Shown in pieces: positions 8,976-17,392 of a DNA stretch of 64,000 nt. Source of the DNA: Bradyrhizobium sp. LTSP849 (lineage in GTDB: Bacteria > Pseudomonadota > Alphaproteobacteria > Rhizobiales > Xanthobacteraceae); the NCBI RefSeq assembly GCF_000938255.1, contig NZ_JYMR01000052.1:535415-599414 (forward strand). Reading direction: 5' to 3'. Made by a program: the position numbers and the translations under genes. The notes under the pieces were generated by a model. It was not told the origin of the DNA, made no database searches, and saw only the letters and a list, made by a program, of their open reading frames with translations. The first letter of the stretch is position 1, and the number at the start of each line of letters is the position of its first letter.

Positions 8976-9755
8976 CTATGCCGGCGTCGGGACGCTCAGA
9001 GAAACCTGTGGAACGTCGAACCTGTACGCGAAGCCCCGCTCCGCATAGGTCAATTGCACGTTGCCCTGGAGTTGACGGCCAAGCGTCTCGATCAATTTCG
9101 TTCCGAAGCTGCGCTTTGCGGGCGGCTGGATCAACGGACCATCCTTCTCGGTCCAGGTCAGGTGCAAACGTTGCGTCTGCTGATCGACCGTCCAGTGGAG
9201 ATCGACACGCCCCTTTGGGACCGAAAAGGCGCCATATTTCGTGGCGTTCGTGCAAAGCTCGTTGAGCGTCATCGCGACGGCGATCACCGCACCCGAATTG
9301 ATCCGGATATCGGGTCCTGAAATCGAGAACTTCGGCTCATTGCGATCATCGAAAGCTTCAATGGCGCTGCGGACGACCGCACCGAGATCCGCGTTGGCCC
9401 ATCTTGTCTGCAAGAGGAGATCGTGTGCCCGGCCGAGTGCCAATAGCCGGCCCTCGATGGCCTGCTGCGCGTGGTCTGCGCCCTGCACGCTACGCAGGCT
9501 CTGCGAGACGATGGCCGAAACGGTCGCAAGTGTATTCTTGACGCGATGGTGCAGCTCCTCAAGCATCAATTTCTGCAGCTTGTCGGACGTCTCTCGCTCT
9601 CTGGCGTCGATGCCCGCCCTGGCAAGCAGATCACTCGTATTGATTTCGGCCTGGGCGAGGAGAAGCCGCAAGCTTACATTCTCTGCCGCCAGAGCGTCCT
9701 CGTACGATTCTGTGCCGCCGGGGTGCTGGCCGGTACGGAGATCGATTTCGAGCAT
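8976..9755 (-). CDS. HWE/HisKA_2-type sensor histidine kinase
   Basis: A 259-residue kinase without a recognisable PAS or membrane input domain, only a helical N-terminus of about 65 residues. The phosphoacceptor region is LEELHHRVKNTLATVSAI with His70, the N-box is LNELCTNATKYGAF (164-177), and the family-specific WTE (201-203) follows, then FGTKLIETLGRQL. Kinases of this group in alphaproteobacteria commonly feed the PhyR-NepR-EcfG general stress system, though no phyR, nepR or ecfG is in the window. It lies 11 bases after a small gene and is part of a four-gene run at 10134 to 8521. The missing sensor domain suggests input through a partner. Confidence 0.9.
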   Translation of the reverse strand: MLEIDLRTGQHPGGTESYEDALAAENVSLRLLLAQAEINTSDLLARAGIDARERETSDKLQKLMLEELHHRVKNTLATVSAIVSQSLRSVQGADHAQQAIEGRLLALGRAHDLLLQTRWANADLGAVVRSAIEAFDDRNEPKFSISGPDIRINSGAVIAVAMTLNELCTNATKYGAFSVPKGRVDLHWTVDQQTQRLHLTWTEKDGPLIQPPAKRSFGTKLIETLGRQLQGNVQLTYAERGFAYRFDVPQVSLSVPTPA

Positions 9756-9766
9756 TGGCGACTATA

Positions 9767-10033
9767 TCACCTCGGTTGCTGCCGGTCAGCGGCATCATCA
9801 TTTTGCTTGCGTTGCTTCGTTGCCGAGAAATACGCGAGAATTTCGGCGGCGTTTCCAAGGATCGCGGCGCTGCGCATGGCCGCCGCGCGCTTGTCTCCTG
9901 ACGGCATCTCGCGAGCTCTACCGAGGGCGTCGATCGCCTTGGAATTGAGCTCGCAAGCCAAAAACGACTGGACTGGGTCCAATGAGGTGCCTGCCTGATC
10001 CGACGGCGACGGCGCGCCGAAACCGACTACCAT
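9767..10033 (-). CDS. Small helical protein, function unknown
   Basis: An 88-residue protein (MVVGFGAPSPSDQAG...) with a central amphipathic helical part (SKAIDALGRAREMPSGDKRA, then AAMRSAAILGNAAEILAYF) and a charged tail. It is the second gene of the run leading to the HWE kinase: its ATG overlaps the stop codon of the 35-residue gene upstream (ATGGTAG), and its stop lies 11 bases before the kinase start. That translational coupling decides the start, since there is no separate ribosome site. I do not recognise a family; a regulatory partner of the kinase is a guess from position. Confidence 0.65.
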   Translation of the reverse strand: MVVGFGAPSPSDQAGTSLDPVQSFLACELNSKAIDALGRAREMPSGDKRAAAMRSAAILGNAAEILAYFSATKQRKQNDDAADRQQPR

Positions 10034-10134
10034 TGGATCAGCAATGAAGCGACGACCAACAGCACAAAGAAGGCGGGCAGCAATACCGGAGGTACGAGCC
10101 ACGCGCGAAGATTGAATCCAGGGGAATCCGACAT
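10027..10134 (-). CDS. 35-residue single-span membrane peptide
   Basis: A very short gene: MSDSPGFNLRAW followed by a hydrophobic span of about 20 residues (LVPPVLLPAFFVLLVVASLL) and IQW at the end. AGAGG lies about 9 bases before the ATG, and the TAG stop overlaps the next gene's ATG, so it heads a four-gene run with the HWE kinase. Both the ribosome site and the stop/start overlap argue that it is translated. A short soluble lead, one transmembrane helix and a two-to-three-residue tail are typical of small membrane modulators; its partner is unknown. Confidence 0.65.
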   Translation of the reverse strand: MSDSPGFNLRAWLVPPVLLPAFFVLLVVASLLIQW

Positions 10135-10277
10135 AAAGGCCGCCTCTTGGTCGCGGCGGGAGCGCAAAGCTCACAGTCACCGATAACAGCCGAGGGGCGC
10201 GCGGTGATGCCCTCGATATGGTCACCTTCCGCCGAATAGCGAGGCCCGGTAGAAACTATTTGTCACGATAAGCATCG

Positions 10278-10297
10278 AACCGGGTTATAACCCGGTT
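10278..10297. promoter_or_regulatory. Perfect 20-base palindrome in a divergent promoter region
   Basis: AACCGGGTTA is followed directly by its reverse complement. It sits in the 371-base gap (10135-10505) between the kinase run and the DUF1488-type gene, so it could be an operator for either. No T-tract follows, which argues against a terminator. Nothing else is evident in this gap. Confidence 0.45.
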
Positions 10298-10505
10298 GCC
10301 AAATCATCATTTGAAGCAAGCGCAACCGCTTCATTCCACCGTCTCTATCCTTCGCCGAAGGGCTTTCCGGCGCCAGATTTTGTCGGCGTCTCGACGAAGC
10401 GTCTGTGGTCTTGACCTACGCAAGCCGAGTTTCGCCACCCAACGTGCCCTGGTTCAAACGGCGTAAAGCCGGCGCGTGGCACCTGCAAATTGATCGGTCC
10501 GAACC

Positions 10506-10766
10506 ATGATTGATTTTCCAAATCACAGCCGCTCCTATGATCGAACACGACGCGCCGTGCGGTTTTGGGGACACGACAGCGCCATCGAGGCCTCATTTTT
10601 CATAGAGGAAGGTGCCTTGAAGCGACTCCAGCCGGATGGTGCTTCCAACGAATTGGGCTTTCTGAACGCGTTTGATTCCCATCGCGACCTGATATGTGCC
10701 GCCGCTGCCAAGGCGTATGTCCGCGGCAGCAGGGGCTCTTACAATTTGGTCGCGGGAGATTTTTGA
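10506..10766 (+). CDS. DUF1488 family protein
   Basis: An 86-residue protein that matches the DUF1488 pattern from end to end: RSYDRTRRAVRFWGHDSAIE, SFFIEEGALKRL, FLNAFDSHRDLICAAAAKAY and a final RGSYNLVAGDF. The function of the family is unknown; the fold is thought to be a small alpha/beta domain. No good ribosome site is visible, but length and both ends agree with the family. It is convergent with the SDR gene that follows. Confidence 0.8.
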   Translation: MIDFPNHSRSYDRTRRAVRFWGHDSAIEASFFIEEGALKRLQPDGASNELGFLNAFDSHRDLICAAAAKAYVRGSRGSYNLVAGDF

Positions 10767-10814
10767 GCGATCCGCTCGGGCGTAGCGTGAGCAATCCACC
10801 ATTAAGTTCACGCC

Positions 10815-11651
10815 CTAGCTCGCCCAGTTCTCCCGGAACTCGGGAAACAGCGTCAGGCCGCCGCAGGCATAGATGGTCTGGCCGGTGATGTAGCTCGCAT
10901 CGTCCGAGGCAAGAAAGGCGAACACGGCGGCGATCTCTTCCGGCGTTCCGACGCGACCGAGCGGAATGTGGCTGGTGACGACGCCGCGCTTGTCGGCGTC
11001 GCCGGTCCAGGCCGCATTGATCGGCGTGTCGATTGCGCCGGGGCCTACCGCGTTGACGCGAATGCCGCGGCCGGCGAATTCCAGCGCCAGCGTGCGCGTC
11101 AGATTGGCCATGCCGCCCTTGCTGATCGCATAGGCGAGATAGCCGGGCTTCGGAATGATCTGGTGGACGCTCGAGCAGTTGATGATGCTGCCGCCTCCGC
11201 CGCGCGCGACGAAATGCGCCAGCGCCTTCTGCGCGCAGATCACGGCGCCGTTGAGATTGACGTCGATGATGCGGCGATAGGTTTCAACGTCGAGCGCATC
11301 GCTCGGCGATTCCCGCTGGAAGCCGGCATTGTTGACCAGGCAGTCGAGGCGCTTCCAGCGCGCCAGGATCGTGTCGAACATCGCGGCGATCTCGGTTTCG
11401 ACCCCGACATCGGCCTTGACGATGACATGATCGAGCTTGCCGTGGCCACGGTCGCTCGATGCGGTGCGAGCGAGCGCGAGAGTCTCCTCGGCCTTCTCGG
11501 GATGGCCGAAATAATTGATGGCAACGGTCGCGCCTTCCTGGGCGAGCCGGATGGCAACGGCGCGCCCGATGCCTTGCGAGGCGCCGGTCACCAGCGCGTA
11601 TTGGCCAACCAGGCGCGAGGGAAACAGGGTCGAACGATCGGTCTGCGTCAT
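10815..11651 (-). CDS. SDR family oxidoreductase (glucose 1-dehydrogenase-like)
   Basis: A 278-residue classical short-chain dehydrogenase. TGASQGIG is the cofactor loop near residue 22, NNAG lies near 110, and the catalytic Ser and YxxxK are in SSVHQIIPKPGYLAYAISKG. The C-terminal half has GPGAIDTPIN and YITGQTIYACGG. An insert around AEETLALARTASSDRGHGK is typical of glucose/ribitol dehydrogenase-like members. The start at 11651 is chosen because GGAGAA lies 6 bases upstream; a further in-frame ATG at 11702 is less likely. It is 54 bases downstream of the NCS2 permease and may be co-transcribed with it. Confidence 0.88.
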   Translation of the reverse strand: MTQTDRSTLFPSRLVGQYALVTGASQGIGRAVAIRLAQEGATVAINYFGHPEKAEETLALARTASSDRGHGKLDHVIVKADVGVETEIAAMFDTILARWKRLDCLVNNAGFQRESPSDALDVETYRRIIDVNLNGAVICAQKALAHFVARGGGGSIINCSSVHQIIPKPGYLAYAISKGGMANLTRTLALEFAGRGIRVNAVGPGAIDTPINAAWTGDADKRGVVTSHIPLGRVGTPEEIAAVFAFLASDDASYITGQTIYACGGLTLFPEFRENWAS

Positions 11652-11705
11652 GGGTTTTCTCCGGAGTGCCTCATCATCGGCGGAAGGCGCGTTTTGTTCC
11701 ATCCC

Positions 11706-13058
11706 TTATCGCATCCCTGGGATTCCCTCGGCGCGACGCGCGAGCGGCGAGGTCAGGATCTGATAGAGGATGATGGCGCCGAAGGTCGCGGTGCCGATGC
11801 CGCCGATCGTGAACGCGCCGAATTTGAGCGTGAGATCGCCGGCACCCGCGGTGAGCGCCACCGCGACGGTGATCAGGTTCGCCGGATTTGCAAAGTCGAC
11901 CTTGTTCTCGACCCAGATCCGGCCAGCCATCGCCGCGATCAACCCGAACAGCACGATCGAGAGGCCTCCAATGACGGGACCGGGGATCGACAAGATCAGC
12001 GCGCCGAATTTCGGCGAGAAGCCGAGCAGGATCGACACAATGGCCGCGAAGGCAAACAGCAAAGTCGAATAGACCTTGGTCGCCGCCATGACGCCGATGT
12101 TCTCGGCATAGGTGGTGACGCCGGTGCCGCCGCCGCAGGCCGCCACGATCGTCGCAAGACTGTCGGCGAGCAGGGCACGGCCGAGATAGCCATCAAGGCT
12201 CCGGCCCGTCATGGCACCAACGGCCTTGATATGACCGAGGTTCTCGGCGACGAGAATGATCGCGACCGGCGCGATCAGGACAATTGCATCGACATGGAAG
12301 CTCGGCGCAGTGAAGTTCGGCAGGCCGAGCCACGGCGCGGCCGAGAGTTGCGTGAAGTCAATCGGCGTGCCGAAGCCGAGGCCGTTCGCGAACAGCAAGA
12401 CCAAAAGATATCCGCCGATCGCGCCGAGAATGATCGGCAGGCGGCGCCACAGACCGTGATGGGCAACGGCAACCATGCCGATGATCAGAACCGTCGCAAG
12501 CCCGATCCAGGTGTCGAACGCACCGGCGCTCACCGCCTTGACCGCCACGGGTGCGAGGTTGAGGCCGATCGCGGCGACCACAGCGCCGGTAACGGCCGGC
12601 GGCAGCAGCCTCTCGACCCAGCCCACGCCCGACCACATCACAATCAGCGCGATCACGCCGTACACTACGCCGGCTCCGACGATGCCGCCGAGCCCTACTG
12701 ACAGGTTCGGATTCGGCCCATGCCCGGCATAACCGGTGGCGGCGATGACGACCGCGATGAACGCGAAGCTCGAGCCGAGATAGCTCGGCACGCGCCCCGC
12801 GACGATGACGAAGAAGATCAGTGTGCCGACGCCGGAGAACAGGACCGCAACATTGGGATCGAACCCCATCAGCAGCGGCGCGATGATCGTCGAACCCGAC
12901 ATTGCGACGCAATGCTGGAGACCGGAGACGACGGTCTGGCCCCATGACAGCCGCTCCTCCGGCATGATCACGCCGGAGGTCTTCAGTTTCCAACGTGGAA
13001 AATAACCTTTTGAAGAACGGTCTTGCGCCCGCCCTTCGGAGCCGGTTGCTGTCGACAT
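11706..13058 (-). CDS. NCS2 family nucleobase:cation symporter
   Basis: A 450-residue inner-membrane permease with 12-14 hydrophobic segments. It carries the family QH motif (SGLQHCVAMSGS, near 45) and the signature GGGTGVTTYAENIG near 310, placing it in the uracil/pyrimidine side (UraA, RutG) rather than the xanthine/urate side, whose signature ends differently. A GGGGGA ribosome site precedes the ATG. It is upstream of the SDR gene on the same strand and divergent from dctA. The exact substrate (uracil, thymine or another pyrimidine) is inferred from the signature only. Confidence 0.88.
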   Translation of the reverse strand: MSTATGSEGRAQDRSSKGYFPRWKLKTSGVIMPEERLSWGQTVVSGLQHCVAMSGSTIIAPLLMGFDPNVAVLFSGVGTLIFFVIVAGRVPSYLGSSFAFIAVVIAATGYAGHGPNPNLSVGLGGIVGAGVVYGVIALIVMWSGVGWVERLLPPAVTGAVVAAIGLNLAPVAVKAVSAGAFDTWIGLATVLIIGMVAVAHHGLWRRLPIILGAIGGYLLVLLFANGLGFGTPIDFTQLSAAPWLGLPNFTAPSFHVDAIVLIAPVAIILVAENLGHIKAVGAMTGRSLDGYLGRALLADSLATIVAACGGGTGVTTYAENIGVMAATKVYSTLLFAFAAIVSILLGFSPKFGALILSIPGPVIGGLSIVLFGLIAAMAGRIWVENKVDFANPANLITVAVALTAGAGDLTLKFGAFTIGGIGTATFGAIILYQILTSPLARRAEGIPGMR

Positions 13059-13134
13059 GTTCCCCCCGTTGCAGTGCAGCGATCAATCTTCGTGCAAACA
13101 GACAAAAATGTGATTGTCGCTTCTGCAGCGACCA

Positions 13135-13156
13135 TCACATGATGCAAATCATGTGA
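13135..13156. promoter_or_regulatory. Inverted repeat in the NCS2/dctA divergent promoter region
   Basis: TCACATGAT and ATCATGTGA form a perfect 9-base inverted repeat around a 4-base centre. It lies 43 bases before the dctA start and about 77 bases before the permease start. The form suits a dimeric GntR- or CRP/FNR-type regulator. No sigma-54 promoter of the usual dctA type (TGGCAC-N5-TTGC) is visible. Confidence 0.5.
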
Positions 13157-13198
13157 GATCCAAATTCTGCAAAATCAATGCGTTCCGGGGCATACACT

Positions 13199-14530
13199 AT
13201 GACACAAGTCGCGATCCAACCAGCCGTCCAGCGCCGGCACCAGCCCTGGTACAAGATCCTCTACATCCAGGTCCTGATCGCGATCGCACTCGGTGTGCTC
13301 GTCGGCTACTTCTATCCCGATCTCGGCAAGGAACTGAAGCCGCTCGGCGACGGCTTCATCGCGCTGATCAAGATGATGATCGCGCCGGTGATCTTCTGCA
13401 CCGTGGTGCATGGCATCTCCTCGATGGGCGACCTCAAGCGCGTCGGCCGGGTCGGGCTGAAGTCGCTGATCTATTTCGAGATGGTCTCGACCGTCGCGCT
13501 CGCGATGGGCCTGTTGGTCGGCGAAATACTCCAGCCCGGCAACGGCTTCAACATCGATCCCGCCACGATCGATCCGAAGTCGGTTGCGACCTATGTCACC
13601 CAGGCCAAGGAGCAAGGCATTGTCGCTCACCTGATGGCGATCATCCCCGACAGCTATGTGGGCGCGATCGCGCGTGGCGACCTGCTCCAGGTGCTGCTGA
13701 TCTCGATCCTTTCCGGTTTTGCCATTGCGCTGCTCGGCAAGACCGGCGAGCCGATCGCGGACGCCGTCGACAAGGCCGCAAAAATGTTCTTCGGCATTAT
13801 CAAGCTCATCGTGCGCGTGGCCCCGATCGGCGCCTTCGGTGCGATGGCGTTCACAGTCGGCGCCTATGGCCTCGGCTCGTTGCTCAACCTTGTCGCGCTG
13901 ATCGGTACGTTCTACCTCACCAGCGTCCTGTTCGTGCTGATCGTGCTGGGTTCGATCGCGCGGCTCGCCGGCTTCTCGATCCTGCGCTTCATCGCCTACA
14001 TCAAGGACGAGCTCCTGATCGTGCTCGGCACCTCGTCGTCGGAAACGGTGCTGCCGCAGATGATCCAGAAGATGGAGCATCTCGGCGCCTCGCGCTCGGT
14101 GGTCGGGCTCGTCATCCCGACCGGCTATAGCTTCAACCTCGACGGCACCAATATCTACATGACGCTGGCGACGCTGTTCCTGGCGCAGGCGACCAACACC
14201 CATCTGACGATCTGGCAGGAGCTCGGCATTCTGGGCATCGCCATGATCACCTCGAAGGGCGCCTCCGGCGTGACCGGCGCCGGCTTCATCACCCTCGCCG
14301 CGACGCTCTCGATCGTGCCTGATATTCCGATCCAGTCGATCGCGATCCTGGTCGGCATCGACAAGTTCATGAGCGAGTGCCGCGCGCTGACCAACCTGAT
14401 CGGCAACGGCGTCGCCTGCGTCGTGATCAGCATTTCCGAGGGCGAGCTCGACCGCGACGCGCTGCACGAGACCATGGCGCATCCGCTGGAGATCGGCGAG
14501 TCGCTCGAACCGGGCGGCAGTGCGTCTTAA
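13199..14530 (+). CDS. dctA: C4-dicarboxylate/H+ symporter DctA
   Basis: A 443-residue DAACS-family inner-membrane symporter taking up succinate, fumarate and malate. It shows the serine-rich re-entrant loop LGTSSSETVLPQM, the NLDGTNIYMTLATLF motif and the conserved end segment SECRALTNLIGNGVACVVI. In rhizobia this transporter feeds bacteroids, but free-living copies with other roles are common. The ATG at 13199 follows CGGGG; an upstream in-frame ATG at 13178 would add seven residues. There is no dctBD pair nearby and no sigma-54 site, so this may be a second copy under other control. Confidence 0.93.
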   Translation: MTQVAIQPAVQRRHQPWYKILYIQVLIAIALGVLVGYFYPDLGKELKPLGDGFIALIKMMIAPVIFCTVVHGISSMGDLKRVGRVGLKSLIYFEMVSTVALAMGLLVGEILQPGNGFNIDPATIDPKSVATYVTQAKEQGIVAHLMAIIPDSYVGAIARGDLLQVLLISILSGFAIALLGKTGEPIADAVDKAAKMFFGIIKLIVRVAPIGAFGAMAFTVGAYGLGSLLNLVALIGTFYLTSVLFVLIVLGSIARLAGFSILRFIAYIKDELLIVLGTSSSETVLPQMIQKMEHLGASRSVVGLVIPTGYSFNLDGTNIYMTLATLFLAQATNTHLTIWQELGILGIAMITSKGASGVTGAGFITLAATLSIVPDIPIQSIAILVGIDKFMSECRALTNLIGNGVACVVISISEGELDRDALHETMAHPLEIGESLEPGGSAS

Positions 14531-14669
14531 CCTCTCGCCGCCCTTGAGCGTGGAGAGGGAGCGAGACAGTGTGACCGGTTCCGTTGCGGTAGTTTCCCGG
14601 AATGGAAAAACCGTGCAGCACGCGTCACAAAGACGGCGTTGGGATCACCGATTGATGCTCATTCATTCC

Positions 14670-14703
14670 ACCCGACGCGCTGGGGGCAGAGCGTCGGGTT
14701 TTT
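14670..14703 (+). terminator. Rho-independent terminator after dctA
   Basis: A 9-base-pair stem ACCCGACGC/GCGTCGGGT (14670-14678 with 14691-14699) with a 12-base loop is followed by five Ts. It is 140 bases past the dctA stop and just before the end of the convergent SDR gene. Confidence 0.8.
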
Positions 14704-14725
14704 GAAATATATCCGAGAGGTGTGA

Positions 14726-15466
14726 TCAGATGATTCCGCCATTGGGACGCAGCACCTGGCCGTTGATCCAGCCGCCGTCGGGACCGGCGAGGAACGCAAC
14801 CGCGGCAGCGACATCCGTGGGCTGACCGAGCCGCTCCAGCGGCGCGAGCTTGGCAAGACGATCGATCAATTCTTCCGACTTGCCATCGAGGAACAGCTTT
14901 GTGGCGGTCGGTCCCGGCGCCACGGCGTTCACGGTGATGTTGCGGCCACGCAGCTCCTTGGCGAGCACATGCGTCAAGGCTTCGACCGCCGCCTTGGTGG
15001 CGGCATAGACGCCGTAAGTCGGAGACAGAATCCCGGCCTGGCTCGACGACAAATTGACGATGCGACCACCATTGCGCAGCCGGCGGGCGGCCTCGCGCAG
15101 CGTGTTGAAGGTGCCCTTCAGGTTGATGGCGATCTGGCTGTCGAAGACGGCATCGTCGGCGTCCACAAGCGCCGCCAGCCGCATGATTCCGGCATTGTTG
15201 ACGAGCACATCGACACCACCAAACGCCAACTCCGCGGCGTCGAACATGCGCGCCACAGCGGCCGGATCGCTGACGTCGGCCTGCGCGGTGATGGCCCTGC
15301 CGCCGGCCTGCGCGATCTTGCCGGCCAATGCCTCCGCTTCAGCCGTGCCGCCGGCATAGTTGATGACGACCGCAAAACCGTCGGCGGCGAGCCGTTCGGC
15401 GATCGCGGCGCCGATGCCGCGCGAGCCACCGGTGACAACAGCGACCTTTTTGCTTGCGTTGGACAT
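14726..15466 (-). CDS. SDR family oxidoreductase
   Basis: A 246-residue classical SDR. TGGSRGIGAAIAERLAADG is the NAD(P) loop (12-30), NNAGIMRL lies near 90, the catalytic Ser is in NLSSSQAG and the YxxxK is YAATK near 155; PGPTATKLFLDG and WINGQVLRPNGG complete the fold. Most like 3-oxoacyl-ACP-reductase-type or glucose-dehydrogenase-type SDRs of unknown substrate. It is downstream of the ABC-F gene on the same strand with 94 bases between, including a small GCCCC-TTTT-GGGGC hairpin at 15518-15531. Confidence 0.88.
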   Translation of the reverse strand: MSNASKKVAVVTGGSRGIGAAIAERLAADGFAVVINYAGGTAEAEALAGKIAQAGGRAITAQADVSDPAAVARMFDAAELAFGGVDVLVNNAGIMRLAALVDADDAVFDSQIAINLKGTFNTLREAARRLRNGGRIVNLSSSQAGILSPTYGVYAATKAAVEALTHVLAKELRGRNITVNAVAPGPTATKLFLDGKSEELIDRLAKLAPLERLGQPTDVAAAVAFLAGPDGGWINGQVLRPNGGII

Positions 15467-15560
15467 TGCCTTCTCCGTGGTTCCGGGCCGCTGCCTGCGG
15501 CTGACACGGGATGATTTGCCCCTTTTGGGGCGAAAGATAATCAGCCACCGGCCGGTATCA

Positions 15561-17171
15561 TTATTCCGTTGGGTCGAACAATCCGCCTGGAATGGCGAGA
15601 TCGAGCCGGCGCGTGACCCCTATCGCCTGCAAGAACGCCTCATCATGGCTGACGACGAGCAGCGCGCCGACATAAGCCCTCAACCCGGCTTCGATGGTTT
15701 CAATGGACTCGAGGTCCAGATGATTGGTCGGCTCGTCCAGGATCAGAAGTGACGGCGGCGTCGACCCACCCAGCACGCAAGCCAGGCCCGCACGAAACAG
15801 CTGTCCGCCGCTCAGGCTGCCGACGATCTGATGGGCCGCATCGGCGCGAAACATGAAACGAGCGAGCGCAGCATGGCACTCATTCGCGCCCGCCTTTGGA
15901 TTGAGACGCTCAAAATTGTCCAGGATGGAGATTGCGGGATCGAGCAGGTTGACCTTCTGGTCGAACATCGCGAAGTCGGGCCTCACCCGCACGATGCCTG
16001 ACAGAGGACGCATCTCGCCCGCGATGAGTTTGAGCAAGGTTGTCTTGCCGGAGCCGTTCGGCCCGACAAGTGCAACGCGCTCCGGCCCGACGATGGTGAG
16101 CGATAGGTCGCGCAAGACCGGCCGCTCCGGCTGATAGCCAGCACTGACCCGATCGAGCCAAACCAGCTCCCGCCCCGCCGGCAGATGCGTTGAGGGCAAT
16201 TTCACGGACAGCGGTTGAAGGATCTCGATGCGCCGGCGCGCCGTGTCGACCGCATCGAGCGCCTCCGCGCGCCGCCGTTCGGCGATCTGCGCGTTCTTTC
16301 CTCCGCTGTCTTCGCTGCGATCCTTGCGCGCACCCGCCAGGATGCGCGGAATGTCGCCCTTGGCGCGTTTCTTCTTCCCGCCGCTGTCCTTGCGCGCCTT
16401 CCGTTCGGCGGCCTCCTGGGCCTTGCCGTCGATCTCAAACAGATGCTTCTCGGCATGGGCGAGATCGTGTCTGACAGCAGCGAGCTCGATGGCTTTCTGG
16501 TCTCGGTAAGCGCTCCAGTTGCCGCCGTATCGCGTTGCTCCGAGCGAGGTCAGCTCGACGATGGCGTCCATGGTCTCGAGCAGGCCCCGGTCATGGCTGA
16601 CGACGATCGCGCCGCCGCGCCAGGCCGCCAGGAGATCAATCACCGCATTGCGCCCGTCCCGATCGAGATTGTTGGTGGGCTCGTCCAGAAGCAGGAAATC
16701 CGGCTCGGCGAAGAGCAGCGCGGCAAGACGAACGCGCGTGACCTGCCCGCCCGACAAACTGTCGAGCTCCGTGTCGGAAGCGACATCGAACCCGACACGG
16801 TCAAGGACGGCTGCGAGCCGCGTCTCGAGGGTCCAATCGACGTCGGCGACCTCCTCGGCCGAGGCATCGCCCCGCTCCGCCCGGCGAAGCAGCTTCAGGG
16901 CGCGGCGCGCGCCGAAGAGATCAACGACTGTCGCGCCTGCAAGGAGCTGGGCGTCCTGACGCAGGAGCCCGACGGTCCCGTTGACCATAACGCGGCCGGA
17001 CTGAGGAATGTGTTCTCTCGAAATCGACGCGAGCAGCGTCGTTTTCCCGACGCCATTACGGCCGACGAGGCCGATCCGCTCGGCGCCGAATGTCAGGTCG
17101 ATGTCGGAGAGGAGAGAGCGGCCGTCAGGCGTGGATAACGACAGGCGCGACAGGATGATCGAAGCAGGCAT
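15561..17171 (-). CDS. ABC-F family ATPase
   Basis: A 536-residue soluble protein with two ABC ATPase domains and no membrane part. The first has GRNGVGKTTLLA (about 38-49), LSGGQVTRVRLA and LLLDEPTNNLD; the second has GPNGSGKTTLLK, LSGGQLFRAGLA and LILDEPTNHLD. A highly charged linker (ERKARKDSGGKKKRAKG, about 255-330) joins them. ABC-F proteins act on the ribosome, some as translation factors and some giving antibiotic protection. The start at 17171 follows GGGGAA; 17189 would add six residues. The subtype is unclear; it is closest in form to the Uup/YheS-like or Ile-type regulators with a long linker. Confidence 0.9.
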   Translation of the reverse strand: MPASIILSRLSLSTPDGRSLLSDIDLTFGAERIGLVGRNGVGKTTLLASISREHIPQSGRVMVNGTVGLLRQDAQLLAGATVVDLFGARRALKLLRRAERGDASAEEVADVDWTLETRLAAVLDRVGFDVASDTELDSLSGGQVTRVRLAALLFAEPDFLLLDEPTNNLDRDGRNAVIDLLAAWRGGAIVVSHDRGLLETMDAIVELTSLGATRYGGNWSAYRDQKAIELAAVRHDLAHAEKHLFEIDGKAQEAAERKARKDSGGKKKRAKGDIPRILAGARKDRSEDSGGKNAQIAERRRAEALDAVDTARRRIEILQPLSVKLPSTHLPAGRELVWLDRVSAGYQPERPVLRDLSLTIVGPERVALVGPNGSGKTTLLKLIAGEMRPLSGIVRVRPDFAMFDQKVNLLDPAISILDNFERLNPKAGANECHAALARFMFRADAAHQIVGSLSGGQLFRAGLACVLGGSTPPSLLILDEPTNHLDLESIETIEAGLRAYVGALLVVSHDEAFLQAIGVTRRLDLAIPGGLFDPTE

Positions 17172-17392
17172 GATATTCCCCGTGAGCAAGGCAGGTCGGC
17201 GTTGCGGTCGGGGTAAAATCCATGGCTTTCGAATTCCTGATTGATAACCCGCTCATAATCCTGCCGGGGCGCGAGATCAAGGCGCATCCTCAATGACTCG
17301 CTCGCGATGCCTCACGAACTCGTTGATGGACGCCTCGATGGGGGCGCGATAGAGGCCAACAAAACCCCGTGTCTCCATAAAGAGGCCAACGC

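Noticed and set aside
8926..10505. EcfG-type promoter (GGAAC-N16/17-CGTT) for the HWE kinase run
   Set aside because: No pair of these words with correct spacing was found in the gap before the run.
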